NCBI RefSeq assembly: GCF_005862235.1
Contig: NZ_VCEK01000006.1
Coordinates: forward strand, 62,001 to 126,000
DNA: 64,000 bases
Direction: 5' to 3'
Source of the DNA: Saccharomonospora piscinae
GTDB lineage: Bacteria; Actinomycetota; Actinomycetes; Mycobacteriales; Pseudonocardiaceae
Shown piece after piece: positions 42,312-51,098 of the stretch (position 1 is the stretch's first letter; each line of letters begins with the position of its first letter). The notes beneath the pieces are model-generated. The model saw only the letters and a list, made by a program, of their open reading frames with translations, made no database searches and was not told where the DNA came from. The translations under genes were made by a program, and so were the position numbers.

Positions 42312-43730
42312 ATGAGCAACGCTGTCGTGGTGGGTTCAGGCCCCAACGGGCTGGCCGCCGCGGTCACCCTCGCGCGCGCGGGGGTGTCGGTGACCGTGCT
42401 GGAGGCCGAAGCCGAACTCGGCGGGGGCACCCGCAGCGGTGAGCTGACCCTGCCGGGCCTGCTGCACGACCACTGTTCCGCCATACACCCGACCGGCGCC
42501 GGGTCGCCGTTCCTGCGGTCACTGGACCTCGCTGCCCACGGCCTGCACTGGGCCTTTCCCGAAATCGATCTGACGCACCCGTTGGAGGGCGGCGACAGCG
42601 CCGTACTCGTGCGCTCGCTCGACGACACGGCGGCGGGGCTGGGCGTGGACGGGCCGTCGTGGCGCAGGCTGTTCGGCCCGCTGACCGACCACTACGACGC
42701 GCTGTCCGACGAGATCCTACGGCCGATCGCGCACCTGCCCCGGCACCCGCTCCTGCTCGCGCGGTTCGGGCTGGCGGCGCTGCCTCCCGCCACCCTGCTC
42801 GCCCGCCGCTGGCGCACCGAACGTGCCCGCGCGCTGTTCGCCGGGCTCGCGGCGCACGCCATCGCCCCGCTGTCCCATCCGGCCAGTCCGGCAGTGGGCC
42901 TCGTCCAGGGCGTACTCGCCCACCGGCACGGCTGGCCGGTCGCGCGAGGCGGCTCCCGGGCGATCACGGCGGCGCTCGCGGACGTGCTGCGGCAGCACGG
43001 TGGCGTCGTCGAGACCGGCGTGCGGGTCTCGACGCTCGCCGACATCGGAGAAGCGGACACGGTGCTGCTCGACCTCTCACCGGGCAACGCGGCGCGCATC
43101 CTGGGTGACCGGCTGCCGCCCCGCGTGGCGCGCGCCTACCGCGCCTACCGGCACGGCCCCGCGGTGTTTAAAGTGGACCTCGCCGTGCACGGTGGTGTCC
43201 CGTGGCGCGACGAGGCCAGCCGACGCGCGGGAACGGTCCACGTCGGAGGAACCCTCGCCGAGATCGCCCACGCCGAGCGCGACATCGCCCGGGGCCGGAT
43301 GCCCGCACGGCCGTTCGTGCTCGTCGGTCAGCAGTACCTGGCCGACCCCACCCGCTCGGCTGGCGACCTGCATCCCGTCTACGCGTACGCGCACGTGCCA
43401 CACGGCTACCTCGGTGACGCCACCGGCGTGGTGCTCGACCAGCTCGAACGCTTCGCCCCCGGCCTGCGCGAGCGCGTCGCGGCCACCGCCGTCACCTCCC
43501 CCGCCGGCTTCGAGCGGACCAACGCCAACTACGTCGGTGGCGACGTCATCACCGGAGCCAACTCGCCGTGGCAACTGCTGGCCCGACCCCGCCTCGCGCG
43601 CGACCCGTACTCCACCGGGATCCCCGGTGTCTACCTGTGCTCCGCGGCCACCCCGCCGGGGGCGGGAGTCCACGGGATGTGCGGCCACCACGCGGCCCGA
43701 TCGGCCCTGCGCCATCTCGGGCTGGGGTGA
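42312..43730 (+). CDS. Phytoene dehydrogenase-like FAD oxidoreductase
   Basis: The 472-residue protein has an N-terminal FAD motif (NAVVVGSGPNGLAAAVTLAR) and LEAEAELGGGTRSGELTLPG, as in the CrtI/amine-oxidase-like NAD(P)/FAD family, and the C-terminal GIPGVYLCSAATPPGAGVHG motif, where the flavin is closed in. It resembles the actinobacterial carotenoid-type oxidoreductases often called retinol or phytoene dehydrogenases. No carotenoid gene is nearby, so the substrate is open. It is a single gene with 45 bases to the convergent secreted protein. Confidence 0.88.
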   Translation: MSNAVVVGSGPNGLAAAVTLARAGVSVTVLEAEAELGGGTRSGELTLPGLLHDHCSAIHPTGAGSPFLRSLDLAAHGLHWAFPEIDLTHPLEGGDSAVLVRSLDDTAAGLGVDGPSWRRLFGPLTDHYDALSDEILRPIAHLPRHPLLLARFGLAALPPATLLARRWRTERARALFAGLAAHAIAPLSHPASPAVGLVQGVLAHRHGWPVARGGSRAITAALADVLRQHGGVVETGVRVSTLADIGEADTVLLDLSPGNAARILGDRLPPRVARAYRAYRHGPAVFKVDLAVHGGVPWRDEASRRAGTVHVGGTLAEIAHAERDIARGRMPARPFVLVGQQYLADPTRSAGDLHPVYAYAHVPHGYLGDATGVVLDQLERFAPGLRERVAATAVTSPAGFERTNANYVGGDVITGANSPWQLLARPRLARDPYSTGIPGVYLCSAATPPGAGVHGMCGHHAARSALRHLGLG

Positions 43731-43775
43731 CATGGTGCGCGCGGGGCGGGACTTACCCGGGCGTTGATCTCCGGC

Positions 43776-44213
43776 CTACCACGTGGTGAGGCTGATCGGC
43801 TGCCCGCAGTCGCCGGTGCCCGACTCACCCGCGCAGACCCGCAGGCTGCCGGTGGTGGGCCAGTACGAGGTCTCCGTGGCGACGTCGACCGTGCCGCCGT
43901 CACACGCCGTAGCGATCCTGGTCTCCAGCCCGGGCGCGAGGTCGTACACCCAGCGCACCCACACCGACGCGCAACCGGTTCCGGGACCGCGCAGTGCACC
44001 GGCCACGTGCAGCGTGGTGCTGGGCCACTGGCCCTCGGTCCAGCGCGTGCCCGAGGCGACGGCACCGGCGTGCGTGGCTTCCCATGCGGCGTCGATGGCG
44101 TCCGACGTGGACGGTGGCGCGGCGTTCGCGGCGGTGGCGGGCAACACTGCGGCACCCAGCACGGCGGCGGCCAGCACGACGCTACGGCGCCGTGTTCGCG
44201 GGCTTCGGATCAT
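43776..44213 (-). CDS. Small secreted hypothetical protein
   Basis: I do not recognise the family. The 145-residue product has a signal peptide with a basic start and hydrophobic core (RRRSVVLAAAVLGAAVLPAT, cleavage near ANA-APP), then a mature domain of about 110 residues rich in Trp, Thr and Gly. Four cysteines there (TGCASVW, TACDGG, RVCAGE, GDCGQP) probably make two disulfides. GGGAGG lies nine bases upstream of the ATG. It could be an exported inhibitor or binding protein; nothing in the surroundings helps. Convergent with the FAD oxidoreductase. Confidence 0.7.
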   Translation of the reverse strand: MIRSPRTRRRSVVLAAAVLGAAVLPATAANAAPPSTSDAIDAAWEATHAGAVASGTRWTEGQWPSTTLHVAGALRGPGTGCASVWVRWVYDLAPGLETRIATACDGGTVDVATETSYWPTTGSLRVCAGESGTGDCGQPISLTTW

Positions 44214-44324
44214 CGGCTCGCACCTCCCGGGTGACGTCGGCGAGGACGTTAACGAGGCCACCGTGCGAGCACCAGCGCCCTGCCGGGATTTCCACCGTTT
44301 CACGGACGGCGGGCACCCTTCGGC

Positions 44325-45953
44325 TCAGTCGTTTCCCCCATCGCCGGTCAGCGGGGTCCGCGCGTACTCCGACAGCCCGTCCTTCCCGCTGTGTTCCAGC
44401 ACGGAGACCGCGTGGCGCCCCGTCAGCTCCACGGTCATCACCGCGTTGTCGAAGCAGGGGCCCGCGACGCGGGACCACGTGAAGTCCGGCGGCGGCACTC
44501 CGGCCCGACGGGACCGCGCGCGCAGCAGTCGTTCGGTGACGCGCCACCACGCCGCCGAGAACGCCGCCCGTACCGGCCACGGCGCCTGGTTGTGCAGCGG
44601 CGAGCACGTCAGCTGGTAGACCGGAGCCGCAGGCGGCGACGCGACGTGCGCCGCGCTGACGTAGCTGTGGTGCACATCGCCGGAGAGCACGAGCACCGAG
44701 GCGGGTGGCCGCTCGCGCGTGGCCACCCGCGTCACCAACCGGCCCAGACGATCGAACGACTCCCGGAACGCCGCCCAGTGTTCGAGGTCGATCGCCTGTC
44801 GCAGTGCCTCCGAGATCCGGCCCCGCAGCCCAGGCCGGCGGCACGCGGCCTCGTTGACCGACTCCGCGTGCGAGATCGCGGGCGGCAGCAGCCACGGCAC
44901 CGACGTTCCGAGCAGGAGGTGGTCCACCTCGGCGGCGTCCGTCTCGGCGGCGTCCTCCACCCACGCGAACTCGGCGTCGTCCAGCATCGCGCGGCGGCCA
45001 CCGGACAGGACGCGACCCGCGCGGCTGTCGATCATCAGCAGCCGCACCCGGCCGAACTGCCTGCGGTAGCTCCAGCGCACCCGCCGCACGCCGTCCGGGT
45101 CGTCGGCGGCGGCATCGGCGAGAGCACGCAGCACGTCGCTCTTGTCACCGGGCGACGCGAGCACCGCCGAGGCGGTCTCGTCGGCCTTCAACTCCGAGGG
45201 CCCCAGGTTGCCCAGGTGCTGGTACACCCAGTAACTGACGAACGCGTTGCGCAACCGTTGTCCCCACCACGGGGTGCGGCTCATTTTCTCCCGCCACGCA
45301 GCCGAGGTGTTCCAGTCGTCACGGACGTCGTGATCGTCGAAGATCATGGAAACGGGCACGGTGGACAGCAGCCACCGCAACGCGGGTTCCGACCACGTCT
45401 CGTGGTACAGGTGCGCGTACTCCTCGAAGTGGACGACCTCGGTACCGGGCGGTTCGGTGACGTCCCGGCGCCGCGCGAGCCACCGTCGCGTCGCCCGGCT
45501 CGTCTCGTCGGCGTACACCTGGTCGCCGAGCAGCAGTAACGCCTGCGGCCAGTCCCGCTCGGGCAGCGACGCCATCCGGTGGGCGTAGCGCACGAGCGCG
45601 TCGACCCCCTGCGCCTCGTCGGGCGAGGGATTGCGGCAGGAACCGAACACCAGCCGCAGCGTGGTGTCCGTGCTGTCGAGCGGCAGGGTGCGCACGCGGC
45701 TGGGCGGAAACGCGGAACCGGGCTCCGGCCACACCGTCGCGCCGTCCAGTTCCACGGTGTAGGGCAGCGCGCTACCCGCGTCGAGGCCGGTGAGTACCAC
45801 CAGGGCGTAGTGATGCCCGAACACCTCGAACGTCGGCGCGCTCGTGCCGAGCACCGTCACCTCACACGCGGCACTCGTCTCGACCCACACGGTCGCGGAG
45901 TGCTCGTCGGCGTGCCGCAACAGCGGGCCCAGCACCAGCTCAGGTCCGTTCAC
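44325..45953 (-). CDS. PhoD-like metallophosphatase
   Basis: The 542-residue protein has the PhoD fold. It has an N-terminal Ig-like domain (LVLGPLLRHADEHSATVWVE) and a metallophosphatase core with RLVFGSCRNP, LLLGDQVYADE, MIFDDHDVRDDWN, LLGTSVPWLLPP and LVLSGDVHHSYVS, whose Asp, Asn and His residues bind metals. It has no signal peptide or twin-arginine motif, so unlike classic PhoD it is probably cytoplasmic or a phosphodiesterase of unknown substrate. The start is uncertain: GTG at 45953 begins as in homologues, while ATG at 45995 adds 14 residues. The 21-bp repeat array lies just upstream. Confidence 0.88.
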   Translation of the reverse strand: MNGPELVLGPLLRHADEHSATVWVETSAACEVTVLGTSAPTFEVFGHHYALVVLTGLDAGSALPYTVELDGATVWPEPGSAFPPSRVRTLPLDSTDTTLRLVFGSCRNPSPDEAQGVDALVRYAHRMASLPERDWPQALLLLGDQVYADETSRATRRWLARRRDVTEPPGTEVVHFEEYAHLYHETWSEPALRWLLSTVPVSMIFDDHDVRDDWNTSAAWREKMSRTPWWGQRLRNAFVSYWVYQHLGNLGPSELKADETASAVLASPGDKSDVLRALADAAADDPDGVRRVRWSYRRQFGRVRLLMIDSRAGRVLSGGRRAMLDDAEFAWVEDAAETDAAEVDHLLLGTSVPWLLPPAISHAESVNEAACRRPGLRGRISEALRQAIDLEHWAAFRESFDRLGRLVTRVATRERPPASVLVLSGDVHHSYVSAAHVASPPAAPVYQLTCSPLHNQAPWPVRAAFSAAWWRVTERLLRARSRRAGVPPPDFTWSRVAGPCFDNAVMTVELTGRHAVSVLEHSGKDGLSEYARTPLTGDGGND

Positions 45954-46040
45954 CCCAGGGAGGCTAACCGCGAACCGGACCGGTGGGCGCGCCATGCCGC
46001 GAGCGCTGTCTCACGTTCACACAGGACTCTTACGCCGCTA

Positions 46041-46221
46041 GCCGTGTCCGCAAGCTGCGTAGCCGTGTCCGCAGGTTAGGTAGCCGTGTCCGCAGGTTGC
46101 GTAGCCGTGTCCGCAGGTTGCGTAGTAGTGGTGTCCGCGGAGCCCGGCGTGTGGAGGCTACAGAAACTGCGGACACCACTACGTCAGATGCGGACACGGC
46201 TACCGGAGCTGCGGACACGAC
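46041..46221. repeat. 21-bp-period repeat array, both orientations, eight copies
   Basis: GCCGTGTCCGCA begins at 46041, 46062, 46083 and 46104, exactly 21 bases apart, followed by a variant copy with GTGTCCGC at 46131. After about 30 bases the reverse-complement core TGCGGACAC begins at 46168, 46189 and 46210, again 21 bases apart. The two innermost copies form a perfect 14-bp inverted repeat (46125-46138 and 46169-46182, arm GTAGTGGTGTCCGC). The family is the same as at 19971-20046. Confidence 0.92.
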
Positions 46222-46229
46222 GGCGAGGC

Positions 46230-46754
46230 TCAGCTGGCCCGGCCCATCGGCGTCGGGCGGGGCGGGGCCGACCCGCGGGTGGCCTGCGGCGGGACCAGTG
46301 GCGCGGCGGGTGCCGAGGTCCCTGCCTGCTCCGGGATGCCGGCCGCGAGACCCGCACTACGCGCCCGCAGCCGCAGGCCGCGGCGCACCTCGGCGGTCGG
46401 GAAGTCCGGCGGCGTTCGCTGCCCCGGCGAGTCGCCTCGCAGCAGTGCGGCGGTGTACGAAGCCACGACCTCCGGGGGAGGAAGCGGATCGTCGCCGAGG
46501 TAGCTCACGACGATGAGGTCCTCACCGCACCCGGTCTCGAGCGCCCCGGCCCAGCCGCACCGTTCGTCCCACAGCAGAGCGACGTCCCGGTGCGGGTATC
46601 CGGGCAGATGGCCGTCGACCGCGAGGTACAGGCTCAGCGGCTCCGACTGAACGTAGGACGAATCCCCGCTCATCCCGAGGGTTTCCACGACGCTGCGCAC
46701 GTAGGTGCGCAGCCCTCCCACCATGGGGTCGGTCGACCCCATTTCCCATTCCAT
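46230..46754 (-). CDS. DUF6292 family protein
   Basis: The 174-residue product matches the actinobacterial DUF6292 pattern: RTYVRSVVETLGM near the start, LYLAVDGHLPGYPHRDVALL, WDERCGWAGALETGCGEDLI and VVSYLGDDPLPPPEVVASYT. The C-terminal 60 residues are Pro/Ala-rich and probably disordered. No function is known for the family; its members are common next to regulators in Pseudonocardiaceae. I chose ATG at 46754 because GGAG lies five bases before it; GTG at 46760 and ATG at 46742 are alternatives. An 8-bp inverted repeat is just upstream. Confidence 0.7.
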   Translation of the reverse strand: MEWEMGSTDPMVGGLRTYVRSVVETLGMSGDSSYVQSEPLSLYLAVDGHLPGYPHRDVALLWDERCGWAGALETGCGEDLIVVSYLGDDPLPPPEVVASYTAALLRGDSPGQRTPPDFPTAEVRRGLRLRARSAGLAAGIPEQAGTSAPAAPLVPPQATRGSAPPRPTPMGRAS

Positions 46755-46760
46755 CCACAC

Positions 46761-47127
46761 TCCATGACTCGACTGACTCAGGTTGATCGACTGATGAGTC
46801 AGATTTCCCCAACCCGGCAGCGCACCGGGCCGATCGATTGATACCCGGGCAGGTCATCACCCAAACGTGGCGCCTCAGTGCGGCACCGCAGGTCAGCCTG
46901 GTCAGAACCGATCCAGACCGCCCCCGGCTCCGTTCGACACCGCCGAGCAGGGCCGCTGTCGCTCGTTCGGCCCAGTGGTCCAGACCGTTGGTCCCCATAC
47001 CGGAGCCGCTCGTCCCGCCGTCCCACCGTTGATCGCGAGCCGCTTGTGACCCGTCGCACGCCTTTGCTGATCTACATACCCCGGCAGTGCAGGCACTCGC
47101 GACAGCGAACAGAGAGGACGTCGGTCG
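46761..47127. other. Intergenic region, no gene seen
   Basis: This 367-base gap separates the divergent DUF6292 and SGNH-esterase genes. It holds an inverted repeat, CTGACTCA (46773-46780) and TGAGTCAG (46795-46802), that could be an operator for the DUF6292 gene, and a GAGAGG ribosome binding site before 47128. The open frames within it have no supported start and no recognisable domain. I see no RNA gene. Confidence 0.5.
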
Positions 47128-48360
47128 ATGAGACGAGCGCGATCCCGTATCGCGGTGGCAGCTCTCGGCGCAGCCACCGCGCTGGCCCTGCTCACCCCGG
47201 TCACCGCCCACGCGAGCGCGGGGCCGGGGCACGGCTGGGTCGGGAGCTGGCACGCGGCGATGACCACCGCCGCGTCGAGCGGCCCCTCGGCGGAGGGCTT
47301 CACCGACACGACCCTCCGCCAGGTCGCGCACCTGTCCGTGGGCGGTGACTCCCTGCGCGTGCGCCTCAGCAACGCCTACGGCACCGGCCCGCTGACCGTG
47401 TCCGCCGTCACCGTGGCACCACGGGGCGACAGCGCGGCGGGCACCCCCGCCGTCGATCCCGGTTCGCTCGCCCCCGCGAGCTTCGGCGGCCGGAAGTCCG
47501 TGACGATCCCGGCCGGCGCGGACTGGGTGTCCGACCCGGTGGACATCACCGTGCCCGACGACTCCGACCTGGTCGTCAGCATGCACCTGCCGGGACCGAC
47601 CGGGCCCGCCACCACCCACCAGGCCGGGTACGCGACCTCGTTCACGGCCCCGGGCGAGGCCACAACGGACACCGGCGAGGCGTTCACGCGGCTCGACACC
47701 GCGCGCTACTTCCTCTCGGGGGTGGACGTCACGGCCCGCTCGCGGGGATCGGTGGTGTTCTTCGGCGACTCCATCACCGACGGTGTGGTCTCCACCGTCG
47801 ACGCGAACCTGCGCTATCCCGACCAGGTCGCCGATCGGCTGCTCACGCGGCCGGACAGCCGCGAGTGCGGTGTGCTCAACAGCGGCATCAGCGGCAATCG
47901 CCTGCTCACGGACGCGGGATCGGCGGGCGAGCCCGCACTCGCCCGCTTCGAGCGCGACGTGCTCAGCAGGCCGGGGGTGCGCTCGGTCGTGTTGCTTGAG
48001 GGGATCAACGACATCGGAAACAGCCGCGGCGCGGTGGAGCCCGGCGAACTGATCTCCGTGTACCGGCAGTTCCTCGACCGCGCCCACGACGAGGGACTGC
48101 GGGTGGTCGGGGCCACGCTGACCCCCTTCGAGGGCGCCGGGTACTACACGGAGGAGGGCGAAGCCGACCGGCAGGCGGTCAACGAGTGGATCCGGAACTC
48201 GGGCGAGTTCGACGCGGTGGTCGACTTCGACGCCGTCGTCCGCGACCCCGACGATCCGGGCCGGATCCGCCCGGAGTACGACCCCGGCGACCACCTGCAT
48301 CCGAACGACGCGGGCTTCGCCGCGATGGCCGGCGCGCTGGACCTGCGTACCGTCTGCTGA
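47128..48360 (+). CDS. Secreted SGNH/GDSL hydrolase
   Basis: The 410-residue protein has a signal peptide (RIAVAALGAATALALLTPV, cleavage near AHA-SAG), an N-terminal beta-rich domain and an SGNH hydrolase. The block I motif VVFFGDSITDG holds the nucleophile Ser215, the oxyanion region is ISGNRLL and EGINDIGN, and block V is GDHLHPND with Asp388 and His391. It probably is an extracellular lipase/esterase or carbohydrate esterase; this two-domain layout is common in actinobacteria. The ATG has GAGAGG nine bases upstream. The KAP-module gene starts 104 bases later. Confidence 0.92.
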   Translation: MRRARSRIAVAALGAATALALLTPVTAHASAGPGHGWVGSWHAAMTTAASSGPSAEGFTDTTLRQVAHLSVGGDSLRVRLSNAYGTGPLTVSAVTVAPRGDSAAGTPAVDPGSLAPASFGGRKSVTIPAGADWVSDPVDITVPDDSDLVVSMHLPGPTGPATTHQAGYATSFTAPGEATTDTGEAFTRLDTARYFLSGVDVTARSRGSVVFFGDSITDGVVSTVDANLRYPDQVADRLLTRPDSRECGVLNSGISGNRLLTDAGSAGEPALARFERDVLSRPGVRSVVLLEGINDIGNSRGAVEPGELISVYRQFLDRAHDEGLRVVGATLTPFEGAGYYTEEGEADRQAVNEWIRNSGEFDAVVDFDAVVRDPDDPGRIRPEYDPGDHLHPNDAGFAAMAGALDLRTVC

Positions 48361-48447
48361 GCCCGCTCCCGGCGCGGTGGCCGCCATCGCGAGTGACGCA
48401 CGACACAGTGCGAGCCTGGCGGTGCGGCCACCCGTCGTCGGCGGTTC

Positions 48448-48465
48448 TGGTGAACTGAATCACCA
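48448..48465. promoter_or_regulatory. Dyad overlapping the KAP NTPase start codon
   Basis: Perfect 6-bp arms TGGTGA and TCACCA with a 6-base spacer end on the A of the ATG. No ribosome binding site is visible, so a repressor site or a translation-controlling stem is possible. Confidence 0.35.
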
Positions 48466-51077
48466 TGAAACGCTTCGGTGGTCACGAGGGCGGCATTCGT
48501 GCCGTCACGTTCTCCCCGGACGGCACGCGGGTGCTCACGGCGGGCAAGGATCGGCTGATCCGGGAGTGGGACCGCGAGACCGGCGCCGCGCTGCGGCGGC
48601 TCTCGGGCCACGAGAAGCCGGTGCGGGCGCTGGCGATCCACGGCGACACGTTGCTGACCTGCGACGAGGGCGGGCAGGTCCGGAGCTGGTCGTACTCGGC
48701 GGGCCGGCCGCGCGGCACCAGCCGGATGACCTCGCGCTGGGCACTCACGGCGACGGCTGCCGCCCCGGCCGCGGAGGCGGTCGTCGCCGGGCTTCCCAAC
48801 GGTGAGGTCATGCTGCACGACCTCCGCCGGGACGTGACCGAGCGGCTGCTCACGACACCGGGCTGGGTGCGGGCGGTGGCCGTGACACCCGATGCCGCGC
48901 GGGTGGTCGCCGGTGTGGAGGGTGCCGGTGCCTTCCTGCTCGACCGGGCCACTGGCACCTCACGGCAGGTGGCGGACGGCACCGTCCTGGCCGTGGCGGT
49001 GCGCGACACCGAGGTCCTCACCGGCGGTGCCGACGGCACGGTGCTGCTGTGGGACGCGCTCACCGGTACGGAACTCGTCCGGCTCGCGGGGCAGCCGGTG
49101 CCCGTGTCGGCGGTCGCGTTCGGCGACACGCACCTGTTCGCCGCCGCGGATGACGGCACGCTGCTCGCGTGGGAGCGAACCGCTCCCAGCGAGCCCACCG
49201 TCCTCACCGGACACACCGCGCGCGTGCGGGCCGTCGCCGCCGAGGACGGCGGCGACCACGCCGCGAGCGTCGCCGAGGACGGCACCATCCGCGTGTGGGA
49301 CGCGCTGGTGGGCGCGCAGGTGGCGGGCACGGGGTTCACCGAGCCCGCGCCTCCCCCGCCGCTGCCGACGCCCACGAGCGACGAGGCCAGTGCCCGCGAT
49401 CTGCTGGGATTCCGCCGGGATGTCCGGACCCTGGCCGCCATGATCGCCGATCGCACGACCGAGCCACCGCTGTGCGTGGCGCTGCTGGGCCCGTGGGGTT
49501 CCGGCAAGTCGAGCTTCCTGCGGCAGCTGCACGACCGGGTCGCCACCCTCGCCACCCTTTCCCGCAACAATCCGGGCCGCAGTGTGTTCGCCTCGTCGAT
49601 CCGGCAGGTGCGCTTCAACGCATGGCACTACCACGACGACGAACTCTGGGTCGGTCTTGTCGAGCAACTGTTCGCCGACCTCGCCGTCCGCGACGGTGGC
49701 GAGCCGGCCGGTTCCGCCGACGTCGCCGGGGTGACCGCCGCGCGACGGCAACTACGCGCGCACCTGGCCGACCTCGAAACGGAACGGGAGAACGCGAACC
49801 GGTCGCCGCTGGCGCGGCTCGCGTTCCGGCTGCTGACCCGCACCCCCGACCCGGCACGGCGGCGCCACCGCGTCGTCGCCGCCACGGGTGCGGTGCTGGC
49901 GGTGCTGGCGGGCACGGCGGCCGTCCTGGGCTGGCTGCTCTGGCAGGATGTTCTCGTCGCCACCGCCGGTGCCCTGGTCGCGGCGATCAGCGCGATCGCC
50001 TCCGCCGCCACCGCCGCCGAGTCGGTCCGTACCTCGCTGGGACCTGCCGTGGCCGCCGTGCGCGAACGGCTCGCCGCGCCGCACGACGACCTCGACACCG
50101 AAATCCGAGCCGTCCGGGAGCGGTTGAACCAGCTGGACGCGGCACACCGGCTGGGAACGCTGGTCGACGAGGTGCGCCACGATCGGTACGCGCACTACCG
50201 GGGTCTGCTCGGGCGCGTCCACGAGGATCTGGGCGCGCTCGACGCGAACATGCGCGCGGCGCAGACCGAGTGGCGACTCGCGGGATCGCAGGGGCCGCCG
50301 CCGCTGCAACGCATCGTGCTCCACATCGACGACCTCGACCGGTGTTCGCCCCGCAAGGTCGTCGACGTCCTCGCCGCGGTCCACCTGTTACTCGCGCTGC
50401 CGCTGTTCGTCGTGGTGGTGGCGGTGGACCCCCGCTGGCTGCGCACCTGCCTGCGCGAGGCGTCGCTGCCGCCGGAATACCTCGACAAGATCTTCCAGAT
50501 CGTGTTCTCGCTGCGCCCCATGGGCCCGAACACCGGCTCGCTGATCGACGCGTTGCTGCCGGAACCGGCCACGGGCGACGTCACGTCGGCGGCGACCGCG
50601 GGCGCGCACACCCCATCCGGCCCCACGGAGGCCGGCGGCGATGCCGACGACCGGGTGCCGGACGGCGGGTCCGGTGCCACGGTGCCGAGGACGACGGAAC
50701 TGCGCACCGGCCGGTTGCTGCTCCGAAAGGAGGAACGGGACTATCTGCACCGGATCGGCCCCAGGCTGCCCACGCCGCGCGCCGTGAAGAAACTGCTGAA
50801 TCTCTATCGGCTGGTCCGGGTCGAGATTCGCGACGAGGACTTCGCCGCGTTCCCCTATCGGGTGGTACTCGACCTGCTGGGGATGCTCGTGGCCGAGCCC
50901 GCCTCGGCACGCATCCGTTTCCAGGCGATTCTGGGCGACGACGACCTCGTATCCGCGATTCCCCTTGAATGGCACGCCGGAATGGCCGATGATCGCCAGA
51001 CATATCGCCACTGGATCGGCACCATCGCGCGGTTCGGTTTCGACACGCACGATCTGGTGGCGCCGGGGCCGGGGTAG
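48465..51077 (+). CDS. WD40-repeat KAP-family P-loop NTPase
   Basis: The 870-residue protein begins with WD40 repeats (about residues 5-290). The clearest blades are HEGGIRAVTFSPDGTRVLTA with REWD, VADGTVLAVAVRDTEVLTGG with LLWD, and the last ending GTIRVWD. The KAP NTPase follows with Walker A GPWGSGKSS (Lys348), an inserted pair of transmembrane helices (about 470-520) and Walker B IDDLD (Asp622-Asp625). KAP NTPases are membrane-tethered on the cytoplasmic side, and some act in phage exclusion; the role of the WD40-fused bacterial form is unknown. It is the first of three tightly spaced genes; the next starts 21 bases later. Confidence 0.9.
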   Translation: MKRFGGHEGGIRAVTFSPDGTRVLTAGKDRLIREWDRETGAALRRLSGHEKPVRALAIHGDTLLTCDEGGQVRSWSYSAGRPRGTSRMTSRWALTATAAAPAAEAVVAGLPNGEVMLHDLRRDVTERLLTTPGWVRAVAVTPDAARVVAGVEGAGAFLLDRATGTSRQVADGTVLAVAVRDTEVLTGGADGTVLLWDALTGTELVRLAGQPVPVSAVAFGDTHLFAAADDGTLLAWERTAPSEPTVLTGHTARVRAVAAEDGGDHAASVAEDGTIRVWDALVGAQVAGTGFTEPAPPPPLPTPTSDEASARDLLGFRRDVRTLAAMIADRTTEPPLCVALLGPWGSGKSSFLRQLHDRVATLATLSRNNPGRSVFASSIRQVRFNAWHYHDDELWVGLVEQLFADLAVRDGGEPAGSADVAGVTAARRQLRAHLADLETERENANRSPLARLAFRLLTRTPDPARRRHRVVAATGAVLAVLAGTAAVLGWLLWQDVLVATAGALVAAISAIASAATAAESVRTSLGPAVAAVRERLAAPHDDLDTEIRAVRERLNQLDAAHRLGTLVDEVRHDRYAHYRGLLGRVHEDLGALDANMRAAQTEWRLAGSQGPPPLQRIVLHIDDLDRCSPRKVVDVLAAVHLLLALPLFVVVVAVDPRWLRTCLREASLPPEYLDKIFQIVFSLRPMGPNTGSLIDALLPEPATGDVTSAATAGAHTPSGPTEAGGDADDRVPDGGSGATVPRTTELRTGRLLLRKEERDYLHRIGPRLPTPRAVKKLLNLYRLVRVEIRDEDFAAFPYRVVLDLLGMLVAEPASARIRFQAILGDDDLVSAIPLEWHAGMADDRQTYRHWIGTIARFGFDTHDLVAPGPG

Positions 51078-51098
51078 CTGGGACAGGGGGTCGTCCGG

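Noticed and set aside
19971-46221. CRISPR array
   Set aside because: The 21-bp units have only 6-9 variable bases and no unique spacers of 25-40 bp, and no cas gene is present.
45983-46841. Proteins with heptad-like repeats such as AVSAGCV or RSRVRRL in the repeat array
   Set aside because: A 21-bp period gives a 7-residue repeat in every frame. The arrays have both orientations and no ribosome binding site, so these are translations of a DNA repeat.
46902-47372. Open frame on the minus strand between the DUF6292 and SGNH genes
   Set aside because: It overlaps the 5' end of the SGNH gene, has no ribosome binding site and no recognisable domain.
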